Assembly: GCF_014171575.1 (NCBI RefSeq)
Contig: NZ_CP050453.1
Span: 124,001 to 188,000 of the forward strand
From: Microbacterium sp. Se63.02b
Lineage (GTDB): Bacteria > Actinomycetota > Actinomycetes > Actinomycetales > Microbacteriaceae
DNA: 64,000 nucleotides
Direction of reading: 5' to 3'
Of the stretch, positions 55,476-63,600 are shown in pieces. Each line of letters starts with the position of its first letter. Within the stretch, counting starts at the first letter, position 1. Under the pieces are notes generated by a model that worked only from the letters and a program-made list of their open reading frames with translations, did not search any database and had not been told where the DNA came from. Position numbers and translations under genes: made by a program.

Positions 55476-56607
55476 ATGCCTCTGCTCATCCCCGTCCTCG
55501 CTCTGGCGATCTTCGCCCAGGGCACCAGCGAGTTCATGCTCGCCGGTCTTCTCCTCCCCCTCGCGGTCGACCTCGGCGTCGAGCCGTCCGTCGCCGCACT
55601 GCTGACCTCGGCGTTCGCCGTCGGAATGGTGGTCGGCGCACCGGTCATGGCGCTGTTCGCCAGCCGGTGGCGCCCGCGCCGGGCGCTGGTCTTGCTGCTC
55701 CTCGTCTTCATCGCCGCCCATGTGGTGGGGGCGCTCGCATCGTCGTTCTGGCTGCTCCTGCTCAGCCGTGTGCTCGCGGCGCTCGCGAACGCCGGCTTTC
55801 TCGCGATCGCACTGGCGACCGTGCGTGGCATCGTGGCTCCGGAACGTGTCACGCGCGCGGTCGCGGTGCTCCTCGCAGGGACGACGCTCGCCACGATCGT
55901 CGGCGTCCCCGCCGGCGCCGCGCTGGCGAACGCCTTCGGGTGGCGGTCGACGTTCTGGGCGGTCGCGCTGCTGTGCCTCCCTGCGGTGATCGCGCTGCTC
56001 CTGGATCGGACGCTCGGGGCGACGCCTCATCCGCCGAAGATCCGGCTGCGGACGGAGGTCGCCGAACTGCGTCGTCCCCCGGTGCTCCTGGCCGTGGTGC
56101 TCGCCGTCCTCGTGAACGCCGCGACCTTCGGCGCGTTCACCTTCCTGGCGGTGATCGGAACGGATGCCGGGATGGCGGACGCGTGGATCCCTCTGCTCCT
56201 CGCCGTGTTCGGGATCGGAGCCTTCCTCGGCGTCGCCGCGACAGGGCGGTGGGCCGCGCGCGTCGACCGCGCCTGGGTGTCCGTCGGCGCCGCGGCCGCG
56301 ACCGTCGTGGGTGCTGTGCGCCCTGGGGGCTGGTTCTGTTCCGGCTGTCTTCGTCGGCGCGTTCGTCGGCGGGATGGTGTCGTTCGCCGTCGGCTCCGCA
56401 TTGATCGCGCGCATCGTCGGCCAGGCCACGGGTGCGCCCGTGCTCAGTGGGGCCTATGCCACGGCGGCGTTGAACCTGGGTGCCGTCGCCGGACCCGCGG
56501 TCGCTGGAGTCGCGTATTCGAGTGTCGGCGCGCTCGGTGTGCTGTTGGTCTCGGCGATCCTCACGGCGGTGGCCGCGCTGCTCACGCCGCTGCTGCGGCT
56601 GGGGTGA
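55476..56607 (+). CDS. MFS drug efflux protein, Cmx/CmrA-like (frame broken once)
   Basis: About 377 residues after repair. The start 'FAQGTSEFMLAGLLLPLAVD' and 'LLTSAFAVGMVVGAPVMAL' match the Cmx/CmrA chloramphenicol exporter group and relatives such as YdhP/AraJ. The frame shifts near 56315; the second part reads 'VLCALGAGSVPAVFVGAFVG' to the end. Chloramphenicol export is possible but not proved by sequence alone. Confidence 0.8.
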
Positions 56608-56644
56608 TCGCCCGTGTCGTCGCCGGATGCGAAAGACTGGACGT

Positions 56645-57181
56645 ATGACTTCGCCTGTGCTCGACAGCCTCCTCGCCCGCATCGCCGAGAGCGGGTTGCT
56701 CGAAGACCCGATCGCCGAGAACGGCCTCGTGTACGGCCGCGCCAGCATCGACGCGGCCGGCACCGTGGTGAACGTGAACGTCGATCCGGAACTCGACGAC
56801 GACGACGAGGCGGGTGAGGATGTCGATCACGATGCGCTGATCGCGGCGCTGTCGCGCGTCCTATCGGTCGGCGAATCCCGCTGGCGCGCGGTGATCGATG
56901 AGGTCGCGACCGAGATCGACGACGCCGTGGATGATGAGCCCGTGATCGAACAGGTCGACCTGCGTGACGATCTGGAGGCGACGTCGGTGGTGGTGTTCGC
57001 GGATGCGGTGCTGCTGGCTTTCCTCGCCCCGAAGCAGTTCCCCGAGTCGCGGATCCTCGTGCAGCTCGACGAGGAGCTCGAGGTCGACGGCGTCGAGGTG
57101 CGCGAACTCGACGGGGTCGAGACCGTCGAGTTCGACACCCTGGACGACCTGCTCGACGACATCAGCCGCGACGAGGACTGA
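56645..57181 (+). CDS. Acidic conserved protein of unknown function
   Basis: 178 residues with an Asp/Glu-rich stretch ('PELDDDDEAGEDVDHD') and regular alpha/beta pattern. No membrane segment or known motif. Coding quality (third-position G/C) is good. Between the efflux gene and a toxin-like module; no clear partner. Confidence 0.65.
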   Translation: MTSPVLDSLLARIAESGLLEDPIAENGLVYGRASIDAAGTVVNVNVDPELDDDDEAGEDVDHDALIAALSRVLSVGESRWRAVIDEVATEIDDAVDDEPVIEQVDLRDDLEATSVVVFADAVLLAFLAPKQFPESRILVQLDEELEVDGVEVRELDGVETVEFDTLDDLLDDISRDED

Positions 57182-57344
57182 GCGCGCCGAGCGCCCGACC
57201 GACTGCACGGCATGCCTTCTCGATCCCTCGCCGGTCGGTTCGGATTCTCGCTGTCGTCGATCACGCAGGACGACTCGTCGAGCCCGTCTCCGTTCGCTGG
57301 TCGCCCTGCCCGCCGTCGTCAGGACAGCCCTCGCGTCTGAGCGA

Positions 57345-57575
57345 TCAGGGGCGGAGGTGTTCGGCGGTGTCGAGGTCTTCGGGACGGAGCAGCGTCGAGG
57401 CGCGGAGGAGTTCGATCCCGATGAGGTGCCCTGCTTCGTCGAAGTCGAGGATGATCTCGCCCTCGCCGTGGGGACTCCGAATCTCGGGCACCTGCGCGGT
57501 CGCCTCCCCTGCGCGGACCGCTCGTCCGATGGGGATGTAGGCGGCGTCGACCTCAGGGTCGTATCGGATCGTCAT
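57345..57575 (-). CDS. DUF2283 protein, probable partner/antitoxin
   Basis: 76 residues. 'MTIRYDPEVDAAYIPI' and 'EGEIILDFDEAGHLIGIELL' are the DUF2283 signature. DUF2283 genes are often paired with DUF4258 RelE-like toxins. The start touches the upstream gene's stop (TGATG), so the two are coupled. Proposed role: neutralising the C-terminal domain of the exported protein. Confidence 0.85.
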   Translation of the reverse strand: MTIRYDPEVDAAYIPIGRAVRAGEATAQVPEIRSPHGEGEIILDFDEAGHLIGIELLRASTLLRPEDLDTAEHLRP

Positions 57576-58471
57576 CAGCGTCCTCCACTCGCTCCACCAC
57601 CGCCGGCCCGTGTGACGGTGATGATGTTCCCAGTCTTATCATTCACGATCACCCGGATATTGTTCGCGGTGAATACCGACGTTCCCTTTTCGTTTCCACG
57701 TGTTCGCTTGCCTTCCTGCAGCGCAATTCGCACAAGGTTCTGGGAGATGCCTCGAGCCGCGATCTGCTTTGCTGCGTGTGCAGACAGACGCGCCATAACG
57801 AACAAAGCGGGAATCCACCACGGATCCGCGATGACGGGGTACACCGCGCCGTGGTGGTGGACGATTTGCGTAAGCGTATTCCCTTTGACGACGAAGTCTG
57901 TCGGAACCGTGGCCCCCGTGGCATCCTTTGCCCACGGGACATCGACAATGGCGATGAGTTCACCCTCCCCGTCGAGAACGGAGACACTTCCATCTTCGTG
58001 TCGCGACAATTCGGCTGCCTCGGGGAGTGTGATCGGGTAGGCGTACTCCGTAGGCGCGGTGGCGTCGTCGATCACTGTTGTGACTTGAACGCTGCCCGAT
58101 TGGCGGACGGTCGCCACTGTTGTCGTTCCGTCGACATTGTCGTAAATCACTGCTCCGCCAGGATGAAGCTCAGCTTCCGGCGCGACGCGCGCTCCCGGAA
58201 GGCCAATCTCGATGATGCCGTCCATCGTCGTCATAGAGATTCCCTTCGGAGCTGAGCTATCTAGGGCGAAACGTACATCAGCCTGCTCTGTGACAAGGTG
58301 GCCGTCTGTCATTTCATGGCTCTGCTTCACCAGATTGTCAAGGACACTTGGTTCGATGCGTTCGATCACGGCCACGGGGTCCGCTTGCTCATTCGCGTCG
58401 GCCGCTGTAACTCCTGTCGACGCAACCAGCGCTGCCACTACGGCCCACCCAACGATGTTCCTCGATTTCAA
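57575..58471 (-). CDS. Exported protein with a C-terminal DUF4258-like toxin domain
   Basis: 298 residues. Signal peptide 'NIVGWAVVAALVASTGV', cleavage near residue 25. A long carrier region follows ('TEYAYPITLP', 'VDVPWAKDATGATVPTDF', 'VYPVIADPWW') that is also found in the truncated gene at 20.3-21.1 kb. The last 75 residues ('IAARGISQNLVRIALQEGK', then 'NIRVIVNDKTGNIITVT') have the DUF4258/RelE-like pattern. Carrier plus toxin tail plus coupled DUF2283 gene is the build of a polymorphic toxin. Lower GC than neighbours suggests transfer. Confidence 0.72.
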   Translation of the reverse strand: MKSRNIVGWAVVAALVASTGVTAADANEQADPVAVIERIEPSVLDNLVKQSHEMTDGHLVTEQADVRFALDSSAPKGISMTTMDGIIEIGLPGARVAPEAELHPGGAVIYDNVDGTTTVATVRQSGSVQVTTVIDDATAPTEYAYPITLPEAAELSRHEDGSVSVLDGEGELIAIVDVPWAKDATGATVPTDFVVKGNTLTQIVHHHGAVYPVIADPWWIPALFVMARLSAHAAKQIAARGISQNLVRIALQEGKRTRGNEKGTSVFTANNIRVIVNDKTGNIITVTRAGGGGASGGR

Positions 58472-58529
58472 TGCGACGCTCCAGACATCGATCCGATTAG
58501 CTACCCGCTCGCAAGCCTAATCCAATTCA

Positions 58530-58542
58530 TGGACTCAGTCCA
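58530..58542 (-). promoter_or_regulatory. Palindrome upstream of the toxin gene
   Basis: TGGACT-C-AGTCCA lies 59 bases upstream of the start; the overlapping TTGGAC with TAGGCT 18 bases further on could be the promoter. Between here and 58697 nothing else is seen. Confidence 0.4.
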
Positions 58543-58697
58543 ATAATTGCCTATCCCATCATCGCGCGAACTCTGGGCCGCTTCGATCGAGTCCATTGGG
58601 CGTCCCACCCACGCGAGCGAAGGGCGCGGTCAGCATGACTCGCTCGTCAGACTCCGGTCACGCGACGCGAAAGCGATGCGCCGTTGCCGCAGTTGGC

Positions 58698-58978
58698 TTA
58701 CTTCTCGTCGATGTCGAGAAGGCGGCGCTCGTAGTCCGCGCTCTCGTCTGTGAACTGCGCGAGGACGCGCGGCGTGAAACGCCTCACCTGCAGGCTGAGG
58801 ATCGCGTCCGCTGCGATCTCGCTGACACCGAACGCCAGGCCGACAGCCGCTCTCAACTCGTCGGAGTCCCCCGAGCCGCGCGCGCAGACGCGAAGGAGCT
58901 CCTGGGGTTCTCGAGCGCCGCGATGTACCCGTCGATGATCTTTTTGCGCATCAGCAGATTCTCTCGGTCCTCGTCCAC
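58698..58978 (-). CDS. Small GyrA-like protein (frame broken once)
   Basis: About 93 residues. GTG 58978 starts 'DEDRENLLMRKKIIDGYI' then 'AALENP'. After one added C near 58905 ('ENPQELLRVCARGSGDS') it continues 'VSEIAADAILSLQVRRFTP' to TAA at 58698. The 'A.AIL...RR' pattern resembles the coiled-coil gate of DNA gyrase subunit A. A -10-like TAGGAT just upstream suggests a leaderless transcript. Not a full gyrase; function unknown. Confidence 0.55.
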
Positions 58979-59116
58979 GCGGCGATCCTATCCCGCGCCT
59001 CCCACCCCTTCATCCGTGTGAACACCCCGCGCAGTCGGGTCAACGGAAACTGATCCTCGAGGCGGATCAGGCTGTCGCGCCGCGCGAAGACTGCGTGCTC
59101 TCGACGGCCGGTGTGC

Positions 59117-59452
59117 CTAACCGCGATTCAGCGCGCCGTTCATCACGAGATTCGTGATGAAAAGTGCGATCAGTGTGATGGTGATACCGGCTGCCGGGAG
59201 GATCCACGCCGAACGGAGTCGAGATCTTGTGAAGAGGTACGCGACCGTGGTCAGGGCGAAGACGATCAGGTCAGTCATCCAGAATCCGCGGGTTACGGTC
59301 TCGAGTGTCGGGTACTCGCATTGACCGGAGCAGCCCGCGATCTCGAGGGTCCGCGCCAGAACGAACAGAGCAGAGACGACCGCCACGAAGAGACTCACCC
59401 ACGCCAGGTTGCCGCCGATCCGTGGTGGTGCGCTGCGCTGGTCGTTCATCAT
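59117..59452 (-). CDS. Three-helix membrane protein with outer CxxxC loop
   Basis: 111 residues. Helices near 18-36, 60-78 and 85-105; 'EIAGCSGQCEYP' between the first two, as in the protein at 41704-42066. 'aggagc' precedes the start; ATG 59449 is an alternative. It follows a short open frame at 59463-59600 that may be the end of an exported protein, again echoing the cutinase module. Confidence 0.6.
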   Translation of the reverse strand: MMNDQRSAPPRIGGNLAWVSLFVAVVSALFVLARTLEIAGCSGQCEYPTLETVTRGFWMTDLIVFALTTVAYLFTRSRLRSAWILPAAGITITLIALFITNLVMNGALNRG

Positions 59453-59462
59453 GCTCCTGGGC

Positions 59463-59600
59463 CTAGTCCTGCGAGGTCAGCGTGTACTGGATCCAGCCGG
59501 CGACCGAGTTCGCATTCTGCGCGTACGCGTTGTGGATAGCGTAAGTGCTGTCTGCTGCTACCAGCGAGCCATCCCCAGTCGCCGCGTACGCTGTGCGCAT
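59463..59600 (-). pseudogene. Short frame, probably the 3' remnant of an exported protein
   Basis: 45 codons reading '...GSLVAADSTYAIHNAYAQNA' and '...VAGWIQYTLTSQD' to TAG at 59463. No ribosome site; begins where a rightward gene starts (59599). It may be what is left of a larger cargo gene upstream of the three-helix protein. Confidence 0.4.
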
Positions 59601-59805
59601 GGCCGGCGACGAGCGCGAAGAGATCCAGGATCTGCGACGTCGACTCGACGAGGTGCGACGACGGCATCACGAGGCCTGGTTGAGCGGACTGAGTGTCGGA
59701 GGCGGTCTCGCCTTCCACGATCAACAGACCCGGCTGGAAGACGAGGCGCGTGCTCTCGAGTCCCGTCTGGTCGAACTCGGCGAGGATCCGGTCAGTCGCG
59801 GCTGA
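59599..59805 (+). CDS. Small coiled-coil protein
   Basis: 68 residues, highly charged and helical ('EREEIQDLRRRLDEVRRRHH', 'QQTRLEDEARALESRLVELG'). Ends 3 bases before direct repeat 5. Function unknown. Confidence 0.5.
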   Translation: MAGDEREEIQDLRRRLDEVRRRHHEAWLSGLSVGGGLAFHDQQTRLEDEARALESRLVELGEDPVSRG

Positions 59806-59807
59806 CC

Positions 59808-59881
59808 CTGGTCTTCCCCGGCGCACCGCGACGCGTCACAGCCACTTCTTGTACCTGAACACCCCGTAGAGGCCGACCGCG
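59808..59881. repeat. Direct repeat 5, left copy
   Basis: 74 bp identical to 62568-62641. It contains the last 14 codons and stop of corA (minus strand) plus 28 bp of downstream sequence. Brackets cargo module 5 (59882-62567). Confidence 0.95.
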
Positions 59882-59888
59882 GACTGAA

Positions 59889-59917
59889 TTGAAAACTACA
59901 TCGTGAAATGTTACATA
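59889..59917 (+). promoter_or_regulatory. Promoter of the flavoprotein gene, cargo module 5
   Basis: TTGAAA (59889-59894), 17-base spacer, TACATA (59912-59917), with the GTG start of the next gene at 59925, so the transcript is probably leaderless. The bases ATGTTACATA resemble half of the GTAACATGTTACATAA box at 31634. The promoter begins 8 bases inside the module edge. Confidence 0.65.
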
Positions 59918-59924
59918 TGACAGG

Positions 59925-61394
59925 GTGAGTTCTCCGAATGCCATTCGTGTCGCTGTCATCGGTGTCGGTGCCGCGGGCTTGGCGACAGCACTGACGCTGA
60001 CAGATCGAAGTCCAGACACCCTAGACCTCACCCTGTTCGATCCCTCCTTCAGGGACCCAGAGCTTTCAGCGCGAGGGCTGGCATACACAGAGGATCACAT
60101 CGAACCACTCCTCAATGCGCCCGCGACGATGATGTCTATCCGAGTGGAGGACGCAAGCGACTTCTCGCGATGGGTTCGACACAGCAGCATTCATCCGGGT
60201 CCGTACGTTCCTCGCTCCGTGTTCGGAGACTACCTGGCTGAGTGTTTCGAAATGCTCAAGCGTCGGTGGGTGGGTCGTGCAGGGACGTTGCATTGCGTTC
60301 CTTCACGCGTGATCTCTGTGACTCGAAATGAGCGCGACCTCTATTCGTTGAGCACCGAGACCGCACGATTCGACCAGTTCGATGTCGTCTTCCTCTGCGT
60401 CGGATGGGGCTGCCAAGACGAGACCGTCGGTGACGGGGTTCCTGCATATCCCCTGGCGGATACGATCCTTCACGCGATGGCTGCGTCTCATGTCGGCGTC
60501 ATAGGCACCGGCCTGACGGCGATCGACGTTGCTCGAGGTCTTCTCTCCCACGGCTATCGCGGACGAATCACAATTGCGTCGCGCCGAGGAGTGCTTCCCG
60601 GCCCGCGAGTCACGGAGCCGATCGCCCCGGTGGTCCTGACCCGTGCGCTGCTCGCGCAGATGAAGTCCCTTGATCTGCGCCAACTCCTCCAGCTGGTTGA
60701 GCGTGAGGCGCAGGAACACGGCATCAGCCTTGAGGTTCCGATACGACTGTTGCGGCACGAGACGAGCCCAGAGGGCTCGCTCAGAACGGGGGGCGGGGCG
60801 GAAGATCGCTGGCGTGCACTGCTCGTTTCGCTGTGCGACGAGGCCATGGCGGACGCGTGGCACCTTCTCGACAACCTCAGTCGAAGAGTTTTCCGCAGGT
60901 GGCTGCATCCGTACTTCCAGGCGTGGTGCAACCCGATGCCTCCAACGACCGCCGCGATGATCGAACACGCATGGGAGTCGGGTCAAATCCAGGTTCGGTC
61001 GAGATTCCGACGCGTGGACGACGGCGCACTCGTGTTCGACAACGCTGAACGAGAAGAAGTCGACTTTCTCATTTCCGCACGGCTCGGAGCAGACGAATCG
61101 GTTGCGGACATGAACAGCCCGTTGATGCGGAGCTTGATCGAAGGTGGGCTCGCAATGTGCGACGACTTCGGCGGCCTGCGTGTGAATTACGGAAGCTGGC
61201 AAGTAGTCGGTGCGAGCGGAGCGCGCGTGTCGTTGTACGCCATCGGCAGCCTGGCGCAAGGCGCTCGATACTACGTGAACGCGCTCGACAGCATCCTCCG
61301 GACCATTCCCGAGGCGGTCGACGACGCGCTGCGACGTCATGACGCGGCGGTGCAGTCGATGTCGCCACCCGCACGCTCGTCGGATGGTCGGTGA
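59925..61394 (+). CDS. FAD/NAD(P)-binding oxidoreductase-like protein
   Basis: 489 residues. N-terminal dinucleotide motif 'VAVIGVGAAGLATALTL'; second Rossmann-like strand 'MAASHVGVIGTGLTAIDVAR'; 'VVFLCVGWG' between. Resembles the FAD-NAD(P)-binding (PF13454) family of flavin monooxygenase-like enzymes, often found with small-molecule pathways. Coupled in a two-gene cargo with an MFS transporter (3-base gap). Substrate unknown. Confidence 0.78.
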   Translation: MSSPNAIRVAVIGVGAAGLATALTLTDRSPDTLDLTLFDPSFRDPELSARGLAYTEDHIEPLLNAPATMMSIRVEDASDFSRWVRHSSIHPGPYVPRSVFGDYLAECFEMLKRRWVGRAGTLHCVPSRVISVTRNERDLYSLSTETARFDQFDVVFLCVGWGCQDETVGDGVPAYPLADTILHAMAASHVGVIGTGLTAIDVARGLLSHGYRGRITIASRRGVLPGPRVTEPIAPVVLTRALLAQMKSLDLRQLLQLVEREAQEHGISLEVPIRLLRHETSPEGSLRTGGGAEDRWRALLVSLCDEAMADAWHLLDNLSRRVFRRWLHPYFQAWCNPMPPTTAAMIEHAWESGQIQVRSRFRRVDDGALVFDNAEREEVDFLISARLGADESVADMNSPLMRSLIEGGLAMCDDFGGLRVNYGSWQVVGASGARVSLYAIGSLAQGARYYVNALDSILRTIPEAVDDALRRHDAAVQSMSPPARSSDGR

Positions 61395-61397
61395 CGC

Positions 61398-62618
61398 GTG
61401 CGGGGCCGGAGGAAGAACCGCTGGGCCATGTTCGGTGTCGGCTTGTTCTCGCAGATGGTGTTCAGCGCGACGTTCCTCGGCTTGCCTGCTTCGTCGATCC
61501 TCCTTCGAAGTTCCCTCGATCTCTCCGCGGTGGAGCTCGCTGCGGTGCTGGGTGGGGGCAGTATCGCGGTGGTGCTCACCGAGTTCCCGTGGGGGCTGGC
61601 TACCGATCGCGTGGGCGAACGTCGAGTTCTCCTCATCGGCGTCGTCGGCGCGGCCCTCGCTCTCGCCGCTCTCGCCGCCGTCTCCTCGAGCGCGCGACCA
61701 GCGGTATGGATGCTCGCGAGCCTGCTGTTCATCGGCGCCGGTATGGGCGGTGCCGTTACGGGCCCCAGCGGTAGTGCCGTTCTCGGATGGTTCGGGACTC
61801 GACGTCACGGCACACTTCTGTCGTTGCGGGTCGCCGCAGTCCCCGTCGGCGGCGCGCTCGGCACGCTCGCCTATTCCTGGTTGCTCACTGGGTGGGGACC
61901 TGCGGCGACGTTCGGTGTTTTCGCGGTCGCGTGCGTATCGTGTGCCCTTCTCATCTGGGTCATCGTGTTCGACCCGCCGAAACGTGCGGAACCGACCGCC
62001 GTCGTCGCGCGGAATCCTGCGCGGTCTGCGCTTCGCAGGAGCGGGGTCTGGCGGGTCGCCGCGAGCGGGCTGCTCCTCGACGTATCCCAGTTCTTCGTCC
62101 TGACGTTCGCGGCGGCGCTCCTCGCCGAGGAGCACGGGTATCCGCCGCTCGCGGGTGTGACAGCCGCCGCCATGATGCAGCTCGTCGGTGGCGCGCTCCG
62201 TGTTGCTGCGGGAGTCGGCACCGACGTCATTCGTTGGATGAGCCGCGCTGCGGTTGTCCGGGCGTCGGCCATCGTGCAAGCCGTCTGCCTCGTCATCGTC
62301 GCCCTAGGAAGCCGATTGCCCGCTTCGGTGTCGTTCACCGCTCTCGTGATCGCCGGCATCGCCAGCTGCGCGTGGCAGGGCGCTCATTTCGCCCACATCG
62401 CCACCCTCGCGGGCCCCGGCCAAGCGGGTACGGCACTCGGACTCAACAACGCAGCCACGTCGCTCGGTGCGTTCGTTCCCCAGGCGGCGGCCGGTGCGCT
62501 GGCGCTGCAGCTCGGCTGGGGAAGCACGACCCTGGTACTCGGGTTCATTCCGGCCGTGCTCGCCACACTGGTCTTCCCCGGCGCACCGCGACGCGTCACA
62601 GCCACTTCTTGTACCTGA
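61398..62618 (+). CDS. MFS transporter whose end lies in core-genome sequence
   Basis: 406 residues, 12 helices ('MFGVGLFSQMVFSATFLGLP', 'ALGLNNAATSLGAFVPQAAA'). The last 17 codons ('LVFPGAPRRVTATSCT') and the stop are read from the corA repeat, so the original C-terminus was replaced or extended on insertion. GTG 61398 follows the flavoprotein stop closely. Exporter or importer of the flavoprotein's substrate. Confidence 0.8.
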   Translation: MRGRRKNRWAMFGVGLFSQMVFSATFLGLPASSILLRSSLDLSAVELAAVLGGGSIAVVLTEFPWGLATDRVGERRVLLIGVVGAALALAALAAVSSSARPAVWMLASLLFIGAGMGGAVTGPSGSAVLGWFGTRRHGTLLSLRVAAVPVGGALGTLAYSWLLTGWGPAATFGVFAVACVSCALLIWVIVFDPPKRAEPTAVVARNPARSALRRSGVWRVAASGLLLDVSQFFVLTFAAALLAEEHGYPPLAGVTAAAMMQLVGGALRVAAGVGTDVIRWMSRAAVVRASAIVQAVCLVIVALGSRLPASVSFTALVIAGIASCAWQGAHFAHIATLAGPGQAGTALGLNNAATSLGAFVPQAAAGALALQLGWGSTTLVLGFIPAVLATLVFPGAPRRVTATSCT

Positions 62619-62641
62619 ACACCCCGTAGAGGCCGACCGCG
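62568..62641. repeat. Direct repeat 5, right copy (native corA 3' end)
   Basis: 74 bp identical to 59808-59881; bases from 62596 are the authentic end of corA. Confidence 0.95.
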
Positions 62642-63600
62642 AAGGCGGCCATCGCGCCGATGGCCATCGGGTATCCGAAGGCCCAGTGCAGCTCGGGCAT
62701 CACGTCGAAGTTCATGCCGTACACCGTGCCGACCAGCGTCGGGGCGAAGATGATCGCCGCCCAGGAGGAGATCTTCTTGATCTCGTCGTTCTGCGCCAGC
62801 CCGGCCTCGGTCTGACGGCGGGCGACGAGTGCGGAGTGCACGGTCAGCGCGTTCTCGAGGATCGCCCGGAAGGAGTCGATCTTCTCGTTGACGCGGATCG
62901 TGTGGTCGAGCACGTCGCGCAGCGACCGCTGGAGTTCCTCGTCGATGCGGTACTTCGCTGATCCCCGACGCAGCCACTCGAGCATCCCGGTCAGAGGGTG
63001 CACGGCGCGCTGGAAGTTGATGACCTCGCGCGAGAGCTCATAGATGCGGCGGGAGAGAGCGCTGTCGTCGGCGCCGTCCCCGAAGAGCTGGTCCTCGATC
63101 TCGTCGATGTCGTTCAACAGCCCGGCGACGATCGGCTCGTAGCCGTCGACGACCTCATCGAGGATCGCGTACAGCACCGCCTCCGGTCCCATCGCGAGCA
63201 GCTCGGGGTGGGCCTCCATGCGGGCGCGCACGGCGGCGAGGTTCGGTGACTCGGCGTGCCGGATGGTCACCACGAAGTCGGGGCCGACGAAGAGGTGCAG
63301 CTCACCGAACTCGATCGACTCCTCCTTGTCGCGGTACCGCGCAGGGCGCAGGACGGCGAACAGCGTGTCGCCGTAGCGCTCCACCTTCGAGCGCTGGTGC
63401 CCGGACAGTGCATCCTCGACCGCGAGCGGGTGCAGGTCGAATTCGCGAGCGACGGACGCCACCTCTTCGGGGCTGGGCCGATACAGGCCGATCCAGGCGA
63501 TGCCGCCGGCGGCATCCAGCATCCGGTAGGTCTCGTCCAGGTTCTTGGGGGTCTCCACGCGACGTCCGTGGACGTACACGCCGTTGTCGATGAGCGCCAT
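62596..63600 (-). CDS. corA: CorA-type magnesium/cobalt channel
   Basis: 334 residues. Large cytosolic domain and two C-terminal helices with the signature Gly-Met-Asn in 'TVYGMNFDVMPEL', ending 'GLYGVFRYKKWL'. Forms a pentameric Mg2+ channel. ATG 63600 is chosen since 'ggag' lies 8 bases upstream; an in-frame start at 63627 also exists. Its 3' end is the target of direct repeat 5. Confidence 0.93.
   Translation of the reverse strand: MALIDNGVYVHGRRVETPKNLDETYRMLDAAGGIAWIGLYRPSPEEVASVAREFDLHPLAVEDALSGHQRSKVERYGDTLFAVLRPARYRDKEESIEFGELHLFVGPDFVVTIRHAESPNLAAVRARMEAHPELLAMGPEAVLYAILDEVVDGYEPIVAGLLNDIDEIEDQLFGDGADDSALSRRIYELSREVINFQRAVHPLTGMLEWLRRGSAKYRIDEELQRSLRDVLDHTIRVNEKIDSFRAILENALTVHSALVARRQTEAGLAQNDEIKKISSWAAIIFAPTLVGTVYGMNFDVMPELHWAFGYPMAIGAMAAFAVGLYGVFRYKKWL

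Noticed and set aside
58621..59021. Rightward frame over the GyrA-like gene
   Set aside because: The opposite strand gives a protein-like sequence with a leaderless promoter; this frame is Arg/Ser-rich shadow.
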